The translations under genes and the position numbers were made by a program. The notes beneath the pieces are model-generated. The model saw only the letters and a list, made by a program, of their open reading frames with translations. It searched no databases and had not been told where the DNA came from. Shown here piece after piece: positions 26,865-36,127 of a stretch of DNA of 64,000 nucleotides. Origin of the DNA: Opitutia bacterium UBA4506 (GTDB lineage: Bacteria; Verrucomicrobiota; Verrucomicrobiia; Opitutales; Puniceicoccaceae); NCBI GenBank assembly GCA_002388665.1, contig DGMY01000042.1:961-64960 (forward strand), given 5' to 3'. Positions within the stretch are counted from its first letter, which is position 1. Each line of letters begins with the position of its first letter.

Positions 26865-28979
26865 TTATGCGGATTTTGATTCTGAGTCGCCGACGGACAC
26901 GACCTCGGCCAAGGCCTGGGCCAATTTCTCCAGGTCGAATGGTTTGGTCAGGTGGCCGTCCATACCGGCTTTCCGGGTTTTCTCGCGATCCTCAGCCATG
27001 GCGTGAGCAGTCACCGCGATAATCGGCAGGGACCTCTCCTCCAAACCACACTTGCCTTCACGCACCGCTCGGGCCACTTCATAGCCGTCAATTCCAGGCA
27101 TCCGGATGTCCAGGAGAAGCACGTCGAAACGCTCCTTTTTCAGGAGATCGATCGCTTCACGGCCGTCGGCCGCAACCCGGGAGGCATGGCCCAATCGCTC
27201 CAGCAACTGCTGCACGACCCGCTGGTTCGTGGTGTTATCCTCCGCAATCAAAATTCGTTTTGCGGGGATGGACGGGAATCGGTTGAGAGGGAAATCTGCG
27301 TTATCCTCGGCTTCTTTGGCGAGGACGGCCTCCGAGGTCGAGGCTTTCAAGGGTATATTCAGGGAGAAGGTGGAACCGATACCGGGTTCGCTTTCCAGGG
27401 TAATTGTCGCCCCGAGGGCATCGGAAAGATTCTTCGCGATGACCAGGCCCAGCCCGGTCCCGCCAAATCGACCTGCGATCGTTTGGTTCGCCTGAGAGAA
27501 CGGGGCAAAGAGCCGATCCGCTTCCTCTTTTTCGATGCCGATCCCGGTATCCTTCACCGCGATTTCAAAATGGAGAGGTCCTTCTTCCTGGCTGGTGATC
27601 TCACTCAATTGGATCGTAACCGACCCTTTTTCGGTAAACTTGACCGCGTTCCCAATCAGGTTGTTGAGAACCTGCCGGATGCGTTGGTGGTCCCCGACTA
27701 CGAAGTCGGAAACGTTCTCCGGATAATCCAAACGCAACGCCACGTTCTTGCTGTCGGAGTGGATGCGGAAGGTGTCGGTGATTTCCCCAATCATTCGGCG
27801 CATCGAGAATGGGGTCTCGTCCAATCCGGGCCGATTCGAATCCAGCCGATTGAAATCCAAAATTTCATCGATCATCCCGAGGAGGGTTTCCCCACTCGAA
27901 TGGATCATCTTGATGTGTTCACGCTGCGCCCGACTCAAATCGGTGTTCATGAGCAGACTGGTGAACCCCACCACTCCGTTCAAGGGGTTCCGGAGTTCAT
28001 GGCTCATGAGAGCCAGGAACTCACTCTTCTTCTGATTGGCTTTGCGGGCATCGCGGGCGGTGGCCGAGAACGAACGTACCGATTCTTCAAGGGCTTCGTT
28101 CGCCACCCGTAGCTCCGCTTCATTCTCACTCTGCTCGGTCGAGGCGGAACTCAAGACAAGCCCGGTCACCGAAATAACGGCGAGGTAGGTCTGAAGAAGA
28201 AACAAATTCTGGTCCGGAGTCCCAAAGCTGAACAACCCGTACCCTTGCACAGTTCCGAGTAGGGCGATTACCGCCACCAGCAAGGTCACAATCGTCGTAC
28301 CGTGGGAACCAAATCGGAGAGCCGCCCAGACGAGGGAGGGAAAGACGACGAAGGAAAATTGGAACCGCTCCACCCAATCCGAACTGTCGTTGTAGAAGCA
28401 CAGGATACTGATTCCAATCACGCCCACGATCAGCGCTGTCATCTCCAGCCTGCGCTGGCGGTCGAATCCTGGACTCGCCCACCAGACAAACCCCAGCGAG
28501 GCAACGATGAGACCGCCAATGGCTTCCCCGGCCCACCAGGTGAAAAAGACCCGGAAGAATTCGAGTTCGCTCGAGTCCGTGAAATTAAATACGGCGAGCG
28601 CCCCAGCCAAAGACGATAGAGACGCCAGGATGAGGATCGAAAACAGAAGGGGGAACAGGTCCCTCACCCGATTGAGGGAGGGATGAAAATCGCGGTTTTT
28701 TAGAACGACCACCGCGGTGAGCGTGGCCAGGGTGGTCCCGGTCGATGTCAGCAGGGCAAATCCGTGACCTAACCCGCCGTAGAGTACGTTGAGCAGAAAG
28801 AGCCCAATCCAGACGGCGGGGAAATAGCGATACCCCAGAAAATAGAGAAAAACCACCCCGACTCCGCCCGGTAACCAGAGTGGAGTGATCGTAAAAAACA
28901 CATCGGGGAAAAGCCAACCGATCTGCCCGCTGAGAAAATACAGCCCGGCAAGAGCGATCAGTTTAAAAAAGTAGCCCAT
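26865..28979 (-). CDS. MASE1 hybrid sensor histidine kinase
   Basis: 704 residues. An N-terminal MASE1-type membrane sensor (about 1-280, eight or so helices, ITPLWLPGGVGVVFLYFLG) is followed by a short coiled linker. Then come HisKA with H327 in MSHELRNPL, HATPase (about 425-542, GRFGGTGLGLVI) and a C-terminal receiver (575-690) with phosphoacceptor D624 in LLLDIRMPGIDGYE and the TKP lysine near 679. It phosphorylates itself and passes the phosphate to its own receiver. No separate response regulator or HPt protein is adjacent, so its target is unknown. Its neighbours, uppS and glnS, are housekeeping genes and give no clue to its signal. Confidence 0.9.
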   Translation of the reverse strand: MGYFFKLIALAGLYFLSGQIGWLFPDVFFTITPLWLPGGVGVVFLYFLGYRYFPAVWIGLFLLNVLYGGLGHGFALLTSTGTTLATLTAVVVLKNRDFHPSLNRVRDLFPLLFSILILASLSSLAGALAVFNFTDSSELEFFRVFFTWWAGEAIGGLIVASLGFVWWASPGFDRQRRLEMTALIVGVIGISILCFYNDSSDWVERFQFSFVVFPSLVWAALRFGSHGTTIVTLLVAVIALLGTVQGYGLFSFGTPDQNLFLLQTYLAVISVTGLVLSSASTEQSENEAELRVANEALEESVRSFSATARDARKANQKKSEFLALMSHELRNPLNGVVGFTSLLMNTDLSRAQREHIKMIHSSGETLLGMIDEILDFNRLDSNRPGLDETPFSMRRMIGEITDTFRIHSDSKNVALRLDYPENVSDFVVGDHQRIRQVLNNLIGNAVKFTEKGSVTIQLSEITSQEEGPLHFEIAVKDTGIGIEKEEADRLFAPFSQANQTIAGRFGGTGLGLVIAKNLSDALGATITLESEPGIGSTFSLNIPLKASTSEAVLAKEAEDNADFPLNRFPSIPAKRILIAEDNTTNQRVVQQLLERLGHASRVAADGREAIDLLKKERFDVLLLDIRMPGIDGYEVARAVREGKCGLEERSLPIIAVTAHAMAEDREKTRKAGMDGHLTKPFDLEKLAQALAEVVSVGDSESKSA

Positions 28980-29113
28980 TCTTAAACACCTAGTAAAAGG
29001 ATATCATGTCATTGCGCAATACCCAGCGCGCCATTTAAAGGCGCTGAAGCTCCTGAAACTCAATTATTAGTCGATTTCCCCGCAATTCGCCCCGCCACCG
29101 GAGCCGTCTCCCG

Positions 29114-30763
29114 TTAGGATTTCTTTCCCCACGAGTCCTTCAGGGTGACGGTACGATTGAATACGGGTCGTTCCGGAGTTGAATCCGGGTCGCGGGAAAA
29201 ATATCCGATCCGCTCGAACTGGACGCTTTCCCCATCGGGAAGCGCACCCAGGGAGGGTTCCAGATACCCTTCTACGGTCTGGAGCGAATCCGGGTTCAAA
29301 TCTCCCAGCGGGTCCTCCGATGCCCCGGGATTGGGGACCGAATAGAGCCGGTCGTAGAGTCGCACTTCGGTGGCGATCGCATGCTTCTGCGAAACCCAGT
29401 GAATCACTCCCCGCACTTTCCGCCCTTCGGGCTGCTTGCCCAGGGTGTCCCGATCGATCGATGCCGTCAGGCCGATGATGGTCCCGTTCTCGTCTTTCTC
29501 CACTTCGTCGCAGCGAAGGACGTACGCGTACCGCAGCCGGACTTCCGAGCCCGGTGACAACCGGAAAAATTTCTTCGGAGGATTCTCCAAAAAGTCCGAC
29601 CGCTCGATGTAGATGCGGTTCGAAAATGGAACTTTGCGCGAGCCAGCTTCCGGCTTCTCAGGGTTATTGATCGCTTCGAGTTCGACGTCCTCATCATCGC
29701 CCAAATTGGTGATGGTGACGGGGATGGGATCCAGAACCGCCATGGCCCGTGAACACTCACGGTTCATCACGTCACGGATGCAGTGCTCGAACAAGGCGTA
29801 GTCGGTTACCGAATCGAATTTGGTGATCCCGATGGTCCGGCAGAAATTGCGGATCGCCTCTGCGGGAACTCCCCGGCGACGGATTCCCCGTAGGGTCGGC
29901 AGCCGCGGGTCATCCCATCCACTCACATGCCCGTCTGATACCAGTTGGATCAAACGGCGCTTGCTCATGAGGGTATACTCGAGGTTCAACCGGGCAAATT
30001 CATACTGACGGGAGGGATAGATCTCCAGCTTCTCAATAAACCAATCGTACAGCGGACGATGGTTCTCGAACTCCAAGGTACAGATCGAGTGGGTCACCGT
30101 TTCGATAGAATCGCTCTGGCCGTGCGTGTAATCGTAGGTGGGGTAAATCGGCCAATCTGAACCGGTCCGATGGTGGTGGGCCCGGCGGATCCGATACAAG
30201 ACAGGATCGCGCATGTTCAGGTTCGGGTGCGCCATGTCGATTTTTGCGCGCACCACCCGGGAGCCGTCCTCAAATTCACCGGCTCTCATCCGCTCAAGCA
30301 GATCACGGCTCTCGGCCGCGGGGCGATCGCGGTATGGGCTCGCTTCACCGGGTTCAGTCAAGGTCCCGCGGGTCCGCCGGATTTCATCGCCGTCCAGCTC
30401 ACAAACATAGGCATGGCCTTTGTCGATGAGGGTCAGCGCCCACTCGAAGAGTTTCTCAAAGTAATCCGAAGCGAAGCACTCGCGATCCCATTTGAATCCG
30501 AGCCATTCAATATCCTGACGGATCGCCTCGACGTACTCGTCGTCTTCTTTCTCCGGGTTTGTGTCGTCAAAGCGCAGGTTGCACTTCCCACCAAACTCCT
30601 CGGCGATTCCGAAGTTCAAACAAATCGATTTCGCATGGCCGAGGTGAAGGTAGCCATTGGGCTCTGGCGGAAACCGTGTAACGACACCGTCCGGGTACTT
30701 TCCCGCGGCCAGATCGTCCGCAACAATCCGACGAATAAAATCCTGATGCTCTCCTTCGCTCAT
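29114..30763 (-). CDS. glnS: Glutaminyl-tRNA synthetase
   Basis: 549 residues, typical GlnRS. The class I motifs are FPPEPNGYLHLGHAKS and the KMSKS equivalent MSKRRL. The two C-terminal beta-barrels of the anticodon-binding domain are present. Its ATG overlaps the stop of gltX by four bases, so the two synthetases are translated from one message. GlnRS implies direct glutaminylation of tRNA-Gln rather than sole use of the GatCAB route. Confidence 0.96.
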   Translation of the reverse strand: MSEGEHQDFIRRIVADDLAAGKYPDGVVTRFPPEPNGYLHLGHAKSICLNFGIAEEFGGKCNLRFDDTNPEKEDDEYVEAIRQDIEWLGFKWDRECFASDYFEKLFEWALTLIDKGHAYVCELDGDEIRRTRGTLTEPGEASPYRDRPAAESRDLLERMRAGEFEDGSRVVRAKIDMAHPNLNMRDPVLYRIRRAHHHRTGSDWPIYPTYDYTHGQSDSIETVTHSICTLEFENHRPLYDWFIEKLEIYPSRQYEFARLNLEYTLMSKRRLIQLVSDGHVSGWDDPRLPTLRGIRRRGVPAEAIRNFCRTIGITKFDSVTDYALFEHCIRDVMNRECSRAMAVLDPIPVTITNLGDDEDVELEAINNPEKPEAGSRKVPFSNRIYIERSDFLENPPKKFFRLSPGSEVRLRYAYVLRCDEVEKDENGTIIGLTASIDRDTLGKQPEGRKVRGVIHWVSQKHAIATEVRLYDRLYSVPNPGASEDPLGDLNPDSLQTVEGYLEPSLGALPDGESVQFERIGYFSRDPDSTPERPVFNRTVTLKDSWGKKS

Positions 30764-32151
30764 TTACTTTCCTCCACTGGAGCTGACGCCAGTTTCTTCA
30801 ATCGCAGGCTGATCTCTTCCAGACCTAGCAACTCGATAATTTCTCCCATGTCCGGGCCGGAGAGTCCTCCGGTCACCGCAAATCGAGTCAAGGGACGATA
30901 CGCTCCTGCTTTGCGTCCATGCTCGTTCGCCGCCTTTTCCAGCGCCGCCTCAAATCCTGCAACTCCCGCCTCGGTTTCGGCGTCGATTGCCGCGGCGAGT
31001 TCCCCCGCCAATTCACTCGGATCCGCCTTCTTGCCCACTTTTGCCCGGGCTTTCTCATCCAGCGGATAGTCCCGGGTGAAGAAAAAGCGACTGTAGTCCG
31101 CAAGGTTCTCCAGCAGATCCAGCTTCGGACGGCAGAGGAGCAGTACTTTCTGCAAATAGTCCTCGTCGGCGTCTTCTTCGATCACTCCGGCCTCGGTCAG
31201 GATCGGACGCGCAAACCAGGCATAAGTTTCGACCGGCAACTCCCGCAGGTAGTGCCCGTTCATGAATCTCATCTTTGCCTCGTCAAATCGAGCCGCCCCT
31301 TTCTGGATCCCTGGGAAATCAAATGATTCGATGATCTCGCCAATCGGCATCACCTCGCGGTCGTCCTTCGGATTCCACCCGAGTAGGCAAAGGAAATTGC
31401 GAACGGACTCCGCCAGAAAATGACGGGTCTGGTACTCTTCAATCAGAGCCCCTTGGTCCCGCTTGCTCATCTTCCCTTTGCCAACCGCCGGATCCTTCAA
31501 GATCAAGGGCAGGTGCGCGAAAATAGGTGGTGTCGCCCCGAGCGCGTGAAACAACTCCAGGTGACGAGCCGTGTTCGCAAGGTGGTCTTCCCCACGAATC
31601 ACGTGGCTGATCTCCATCTCTATGTCATCCACCACGTTCACGAGATGGAACACCGGCTCACCGTTCGCCCGAACAATCGGGAAATCCCGGTCCACAACCC
31701 GCTCAATCCGGCCCCGGATCGCGTCCTCAAAAACCATGGGCTCGGCTCGAACCTTCTCCACCTCAGCCTTGAGGTACTCGTCGTACTCACGGTAGCGCTC
31801 GCCCTCGATGCGGAAAAACACCGCTCCGTCTTTTTCATAGGCGCGACCGTTCGCCAAAAGCTTCTCGACCGCCGCACGATAGATCTCAGATCGCTCACTC
31901 TGGAAATAAGGACCCTTGGGCCCGCCAATCTCAGGACCTTCATCCCAATCCAGCCCAAGCCACCTCATTCCCTCCAGCAAAACCCTCAGGGCCTCCGGTG
32001 TGTTCCGCTCGTGATCGGTATCCTCGATCCGCAAAACAAAGGTTCCATTGCAGTGACGCGCATACAACCAGTTGAACAACGCCGTACGGGCACTGCCGAT
32101 GTGAAAAAAACCAGTTGGACTGGGCGCAAATCGCACTCGAACTTGGGACAT
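30760..32151 (-). CDS. gltX: Glutamyl-tRNA synthetase
   Basis: About 463 residues from the ATG at 32151, which puts the start five residues before RFAPSPTG as in other GluRS. An in-frame codon at 32190 would add 13 residues. HIGH is FFHIGSARTALFN and KMSKS is KMSKRDQGA. The helical anticodon domain fills the C-terminal third. It charges tRNA-Glu. It is the first gene of the gltX-glnS pair and divergent from lexA across about 200 bp that must hold both promoters. Confidence 0.96.
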   Translation of the reverse strand: MSQVRVRFAPSPTGFFHIGSARTALFNWLYARHCNGTFVLRIEDTDHERNTPEALRVLLEGMRWLGLDWDEGPEIGGPKGPYFQSERSEIYRAAVEKLLANGRAYEKDGAVFFRIEGERYREYDEYLKAEVEKVRAEPMVFEDAIRGRIERVVDRDFPIVRANGEPVFHLVNVVDDIEMEISHVIRGEDHLANTARHLELFHALGATPPIFAHLPLILKDPAVGKGKMSKRDQGALIEEYQTRHFLAESVRNFLCLLGWNPKDDREVMPIGEIIESFDFPGIQKGAARFDEAKMRFMNGHYLRELPVETYAWFARPILTEAGVIEEDADEDYLQKVLLLCRPKLDLLENLADYSRFFFTRDYPLDEKARAKVGKKADPSELAGELAAAIDAETEAGVAGFEAALEKAANEHGRKAGAYRPLTRFAVTGGLSGPDMGEIIELLGLEEISLRLKKLASAPVEESK

Positions 32152-32357
32152 CCGGCCAATTTCCCTGCCCCCTCGACGAAATTCAATCATATTCCCCTAC
32201 CCAACCTCAATTCGCCTCCCTTTTCCTCAACTCCTCGCCTTTGTAAATCAAATTTTACCTGGTTACTTTATTCAAGCGGCACTGCGACGGATGGGGTGGG
32301 AATGGTTGGCCTTTTGCGCTGGACATGACCAGATGTTCAGGTACTCTTACGTTCACC

Positions 32358-32993
32358 ATGAAGGATCTGACTTTCCGCCAGCAACAAATTCTCACGTTCA
32401 TCCAGGAGCGCTCCAACGAGCAAGGTTTCTGGCCCAGTATTCGCGAGATTCAGCACGAATTTAGCTTCAAAAGCACCAATGCTGTCGTCGGCCACCTGCG
32501 CGCCTTGGAGCGGAAGGGTTTTCTCGAGCGGCAGCCCCACCAGGCCCGCGCCTTCCGGCTTCGCCTCCCAGAGGATTCCGAACCGGGCAGCGATGACCAT
32601 CTCGATGTCGTCGATATTCCAGTTATGGGGAATATTGCCGCCGGCTACCCCGATCGGGTCGAGTCGGGTGGCCAGATCGACACTCTTCAGGTCGATACCT
32701 TTACCGCCCGCCAAAGACGAAATCGGCGGACGTTTGCCATCCGCGTTCGCGGTGAATCGATGATCAATGCCGGAATAGAAGACGGTGATACGGTTGTAGT
32801 AGAAGCCCGTGAGCCCAAAGATGGCGAGATTGTCGCTGCTCTCATCGACGGAGAGACCACTCTGAAACGGTTTATCAGACCTCAAGGAAATCCTCCGTAT
32901 CTCAAGGCGGAAAACCCCGACTATCCCGAGCTCTACCCCGTCGATGAACTTCTTGTCCAGGGCGTCGCCACTTCCATCGTTCGACGCCTCTGA
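32358..32993 (+). CDS. lexA: LexA SOS repressor
   Basis: 211 residues from the ATG at 32358 (MKDLTFRQQQILTF), which matches the usual LexA start; an earlier in-frame codon at 32325 is unlikely. The N-terminal winged helix (1-65) binds operators. The Ala95-Gly96 autocleavage site and the catalytic Ser134 and Lys170 are all present, so RecA-stimulated self-cleavage should work. Upstream there are two GTTC half-sites, at 32335 and 32351, in direct orientation; these may be self-regulation sites, but the spacing does not match a LexA box I know with certainty. Confidence 0.93.
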   Translation: MKDLTFRQQQILTFIQERSNEQGFWPSIREIQHEFSFKSTNAVVGHLRALERKGFLERQPHQARAFRLRLPEDSEPGSDDHLDVVDIPVMGNIAAGYPDRVESGGQIDTLQVDTFTARQRRNRRTFAIRVRGESMINAGIEDGDTVVVEAREPKDGEIVAALIDGETTLKRFIRPQGNPPYLKAENPDYPELYPVDELLVQGVATSIVRRL

Positions 32994-33067
32994 TCGTTCC
33001 CGCCAACGGGAGTGACCCTCTCTTCCGGGCAAGGCGGCTCCACGGTCATCGCCATTTTCCCAAAAAA

Positions 33068-33101
33068 AGCGGCCGCTCCAACATACGTCGGAGCGGCCGC
33101 T
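33068..33101. terminator. Bidirectional rho-independent terminator between lexA and cysK
   Basis: A perfect 12-bp stem (33068-33079 with 33090-33101) is flanked by an A-run on the left and CTGTTTT on the right. It can therefore terminate both lexA and the convergent cysK. Confidence 0.85.
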
Positions 33102-33127
33102 CTGTTTTAAATTACGGTTAAATCCGC

Positions 33128-34096
33128 TTAGGCGGGAAGTTCCGATGTCGGAAGGTTCTCCACTTCTTCTAGTGCTTTCGATGCCAGAAGAGTGCTCAAG
33201 TAACGCTCACCGAAGCTGCAACCCACGGTCACGATCTTCTTACCAGCCATGCCGTCCTGCTTCGCGAGTTCCATCGCCGCAAATACGTTGGCCCCAGTGG
33301 AAATCCCACCGAGAATACCGTCGGACAATGCGAGCTGCTGGGCCGTCTCAATCGCGTCTTCGTTTGTCACGGTGATCACTTGGTCGATCAATGAGGTATC
33401 GCAATTTTTCGGAATAAAACCAGCACCGATTCCTTGGATCTTGTGGGGACCTGGCTTCCCACCGGAGATGACCGGGCTCGCGGTCGGCTCGACAGCGACT
33501 GTCAAAAGGTCCTTCCGTCCCTTGATCACACTGGAGACACCGGTAATGGTTCCACCTGTTCCCACACCCGAGACAAAGGCGTCAATCTGCCCTTCTGTAT
33601 CGGCCCAGATTTCCTCGGCTGTGGTCTGGCGGTGAACTTCTGGATTTGCCGGATTCTCAAATTGCTGCGGCATGAATGCGCGGTCGCCATACTCGTCAAC
33701 GAGTTGGCCCGCTTTCAAAATTGCTCCGTTCATACCCTTGGCTCCAGGAGTCAGGACCAGTTCCGCCCCGAGCATCCGGAAAAGAACCCGGCGCTCAGTG
33801 GACATGGTGTCCGGCATAACAAGAATCAATCGGTAACCACGAGCGGCGCAGACAAAGGCCAGAGCGATTCCGGTGTTTCCGGAGGTAGGTTCGATGACGA
33901 TGCTGTCTTTGTTCAGCTTACCGTCTCGCTCAGCCGCCTCGATCATGGCGCGGCCAATCCGGTCCTTCACACTGGCAAGCGGATTGAAGAATTCACACTT
34001 CAAGTAAATCTCCGCGTCAATGTCCTTGGAAAGGTTGTTGATTCTTACGAGCGGAGTATTTCCGACCGTATCGATGATGGAGTTTGCGATAGCCAT
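33128..34096 (-). CDS. cysK: Cysteine synthase A (O-acetylserine sulfhydrylase)
   Basis: 322 residues. PLP lysine K44 lies in NPLASVKDRIG, and PTSGNTGIALAF binds the substrate carboxylate. The C-terminal GIGAGFIPKNCD block supports CysK. It forms cysteine from O-acetylserine and sulfide; the partner enzyme CysE is encoded 12 kb away. Cysteine synthases of the CysM class or cystathionine beta-synthases are less likely given the length and motifs. Confidence 0.95.
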   Translation of the reverse strand: MAIANSIIDTVGNTPLVRINNLSKDIDAEIYLKCEFFNPLASVKDRIGRAMIEAAERDGKLNKDSIVIEPTSGNTGIALAFVCAARGYRLILVMPDTMSTERRVLFRMLGAELVLTPGAKGMNGAILKAGQLVDEYGDRAFMPQQFENPANPEVHRQTTAEEIWADTEGQIDAFVSGVGTGGTITGVSSVIKGRKDLLTVAVEPTASPVISGGKPGPHKIQGIGAGFIPKNCDTSLIDQVITVTNEDAIETAQQLALSDGILGGISTGANVFAAMELAKQDGMAGKKIVTVGCSFGERYLSTLLASKALEEVENLPTSELPA

Positions 34097-34302
34097 AATT
34101 ACGAAGAAATCAATGTGTCAGGGTTCAAATTCAAACAAGAGCAAACAGGCAAAATCCAAATGGCGCGCAAGTCAACTCGCGAGCCAATTGCGCCTTTCGT
34201 TTCGAGCTGTCCTCTCCCGATCGGAAGAAAGTTACTTGATCGCTGAGAGTTTTTGGCGGATCGAGCGTTACCGCCGTACACTCGAGCCGAAAAAACCTGC
34301 GA

Positions 34303-34578
34303 CTACCGACGACGGTTGCGTGGTCCGAAACTCCGGATCGGTGCGTTTCGATTCCCACTGGAATTGCGCAAACGATAGGTGATGCGGGCCTTGTCCAGAT
34401 CATACGGGCTCATTACCATTTTCACGGTATCTCCTGTAGTGATCTTGATGAAGTGCTTGCGCAACTTACCAGAGATATGGGCGAGCACCCTGTGGCCATT
34501 GGACAGTTCAACCCGGAACATGGTTCCAGGTAGGACGGACACAATCTTCCCTTCAACTTCTACTTCATCGTCTGGCAT
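34303..34578 (-). CDS. infA: Translation initiation factor IF-1, with basic C-terminal extension
   Basis: 91 residues. The S1/OB fold (EVEGKIVSVLPGTMFRVELS, VLAHISGKLRKHFIKI) ends at SPYDLDKARITYRLR, where the usual 72-residue IF-1 stops. About 19 further residues, rich in Arg and Asn, follow. IF-1 fills the ribosomal A site during initiation. The extension may contact rRNA; the family is otherwise certain. The 206 bp between its stop and cysK hold no gene I can support. Confidence 0.95.
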   Translation of the reverse strand: MPDDEVEVEGKIVSVLPGTMFRVELSNGHRVLAHISGKLRKHFIKITTGDTVKMVMSPYDLDKARITYRLRNSSGNRNAPIRSFGPRNRRR

Positions 34579-34812
34579 AATAATCTACTACCTCCCGTCG
34601 TTGCTGAAATACTGCGCGGTGTCAAGGTCTCCGTATCATGGCACGGTTTCTTTATTTGCGACTCTCGGGCAAAACTACCCGATTTAAACCGGTTCGAACC
34701 GATAATTGTACTTGGTCCAATCAATCCCAATGAATCATCCTTCGCCCTTTCTTGCCCTTTTTCTATCTCCTGACTACTTCTCCTTTTTCCTAGAAATCAA
34801 CAATCAGAATCC

Positions 34813-35307
34813 GTGGACTGTCCTTTCGAAAAAAAATATCCGTCACAACTCAATCGCGATGACGAGTTCTTCATGAGCCTCGCCTACAATCAGGCCCTGG
34901 AGGCATGGAAATTGGATGAGGTTCCCGTGGGGGCCGTGGTTGTACACGATGGTGAACTAGTCGCATCCGCCCACAACGAGGTTGAGTCCACAGGTGACCC
35001 TACGGCCCACGCGGAGGTCTTGGCCATCACCCAGGCTGCCCGCTTCCTCGGAGACCAACGACTCAACGCAATGACCTTGTTTGTCACAAAGGAGCCGTGC
35101 CCCATGTGCGCCGGGGCATTGGTCATGAGCCGGGTCGGACGGGTCGTCTTCGGAATTTCCGATCCAAAGATGGGATTCCTCGGAGGAGCCGGAGATGTTC
35201 GAAATGTTGAAACGCTCAACCACTACCCTTTGGTAACTCCCGGCGTCCTTTCAGAAGAATGCCACGCACTCCTTCAGGCGTTTTTCGCGAAGAAACGGAG
35301 AAAATAA
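34813..35307 (+). CDS. tadA: tRNA-specific adenosine deaminase
   Basis: 164 residues from a GTG codon. This start keeps the helix DDEFFMSLAYNQALEAW that precedes PVGAVVV in TadA proteins; a later ATG at 34873 would remove half of it. Zinc and catalytic residues H66-A-E68 and C96-P-M-C99 are present. TadA converts A34 of tRNA-Arg(ACG) to inosine and is usually essential. It is divergent from infA across 234 bp in which I see no RNA gene. Confidence 0.92.
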   Translation: MDCPFEKKYPSQLNRDDEFFMSLAYNQALEAWKLDEVPVGAVVVHDGELVASAHNEVESTGDPTAHAEVLAITQAARFLGDQRLNAMTLFVTKEPCPMCAGALVMSRVGRVVFGISDPKMGFLGGAGDVRNVETLNHYPLVTPGVLSEECHALLQAFFAKKRRK

Positions 35308-35395
35308 TAAACTCGGGTAGTTGACGAGTGGCACCAATCCAGAACAACGTATGTTCTTCTCGCAAGAAAACCCAACCATCAACACACACAAGAAA

Positions 35396-36022
35396 ATGGC
35401 TTATCAACTACCAGATCTACCGTACGCGTATGATGCACTCGAGCCGCATTTTGATGCGCAGACAATGGAAATCCATCACTCAAAGCATCACAACACCTAT
35501 GTGACCAAACTCAACGGCGCGATCGAGGGATCTCCCCTCGCCGAAAAGGATGTCGACGATTTGATCGCTGATCTCTCCTCCGTTCCCGAAGAAAAACGCA
35601 CCGCAGTCCGCAACAACGGCGGCGGACACTCCAACCACTCTTTTTTCTGGAAGATTCTTAGCAGCAATGGTGGCGGCGAACCTACCGGCGAACTTGCCAC
35701 TGCAATCGAAAACGAACTCGGGGGCTTCGAAGCACTCAAAGAAAAGTTCACCGCAGCCGCTACGACTCGCTTCGGTAGCGGGTGGGCTTGGCTCTCTGTC
35801 AAAGAAGACGGCAGCCTTTGCGTATGCTCAACCGCCAACCAAGACAGCCCTTTGATGAAGGGCACCGTTGAATGCCCAGGCACTCCGGTAATCGGTCTCG
35901 ATGTTTGGGAGCACGCCTACTACTTGAAGTTCCAAAACAAACGCCCGGACTACATTTCCGCATTCTGGAATGTCGTCGATTGGGGCAAGGCAAACGAGAA
36001 CTACCTCGCGGCCAAGGGATAA
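35396..36022 (+). CDS. sodA: Superoxide dismutase, manganese-type features
   Basis: 208 residues from the ATG at 35396 (MAYQLPDLPYAYDALEPH); an upstream in-frame codon at 35321 was rejected because it precedes the normal mature start by 25 residues. Metal ligands are H27, H81, D169 and H173. Gln149 in TANQDSPL and the glycines before HSNHSFFW are the positions that mark Mn- rather than Fe-enzymes. No signal peptide is seen, so it is cytoplasmic. A strong terminator follows. Confidence 0.93.
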   Translation: MAYQLPDLPYAYDALEPHFDAQTMEIHHSKHHNTYVTKLNGAIEGSPLAEKDVDDLIADLSSVPEEKRTAVRNNGGGHSNHSFFWKILSSNGGGEPTGELATAIENELGGFEALKEKFTAAATTRFGSGWAWLSVKEDGSLCVCSTANQDSPLMKGTVECPGTPVIGLDVWEHAYYLKFQNKRPDYISAFWNVVDWGKANENYLAAKG

Positions 36023-36048
36023 ACTTCCTTTCTCTACACGAATTGATC

Positions 36049-36080
36049 AAGCGGCTCGGTTTTTCCGAGCCGCTTTTTTT
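36049..36080 (+). terminator. Rho-independent terminator of sodA
   Basis: An 11-bp perfect stem (36049-36059 with 36065-36075) around a T-loop is followed by a T-run. Confidence 0.9.
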
Positions 36081-36127
36081 TCGCCGTTTGCTCGCCTTTT
36101 CCCATTTCAACGGAATCATTGGCGACC

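Noticed and set aside
29020..29055. Terminator between glnS and the histidine kinase
   Set aside because: A GGCGC/GCGCC inverted repeat exists but has no T-run in either direction, so the evidence is too weak.
34115..34135. tRNA T-loop-like GGTTCAAATTC near the cysK start
   Set aside because: The preceding 60 bases are cysK coding sequence and cannot fold as a tRNA.
34681..34712. tRNA T-arm-like sequence GGTTCGAACC
   Set aside because: It is a simple palindrome; no acceptor stem, D-arm or anticodon arm could be placed around it.
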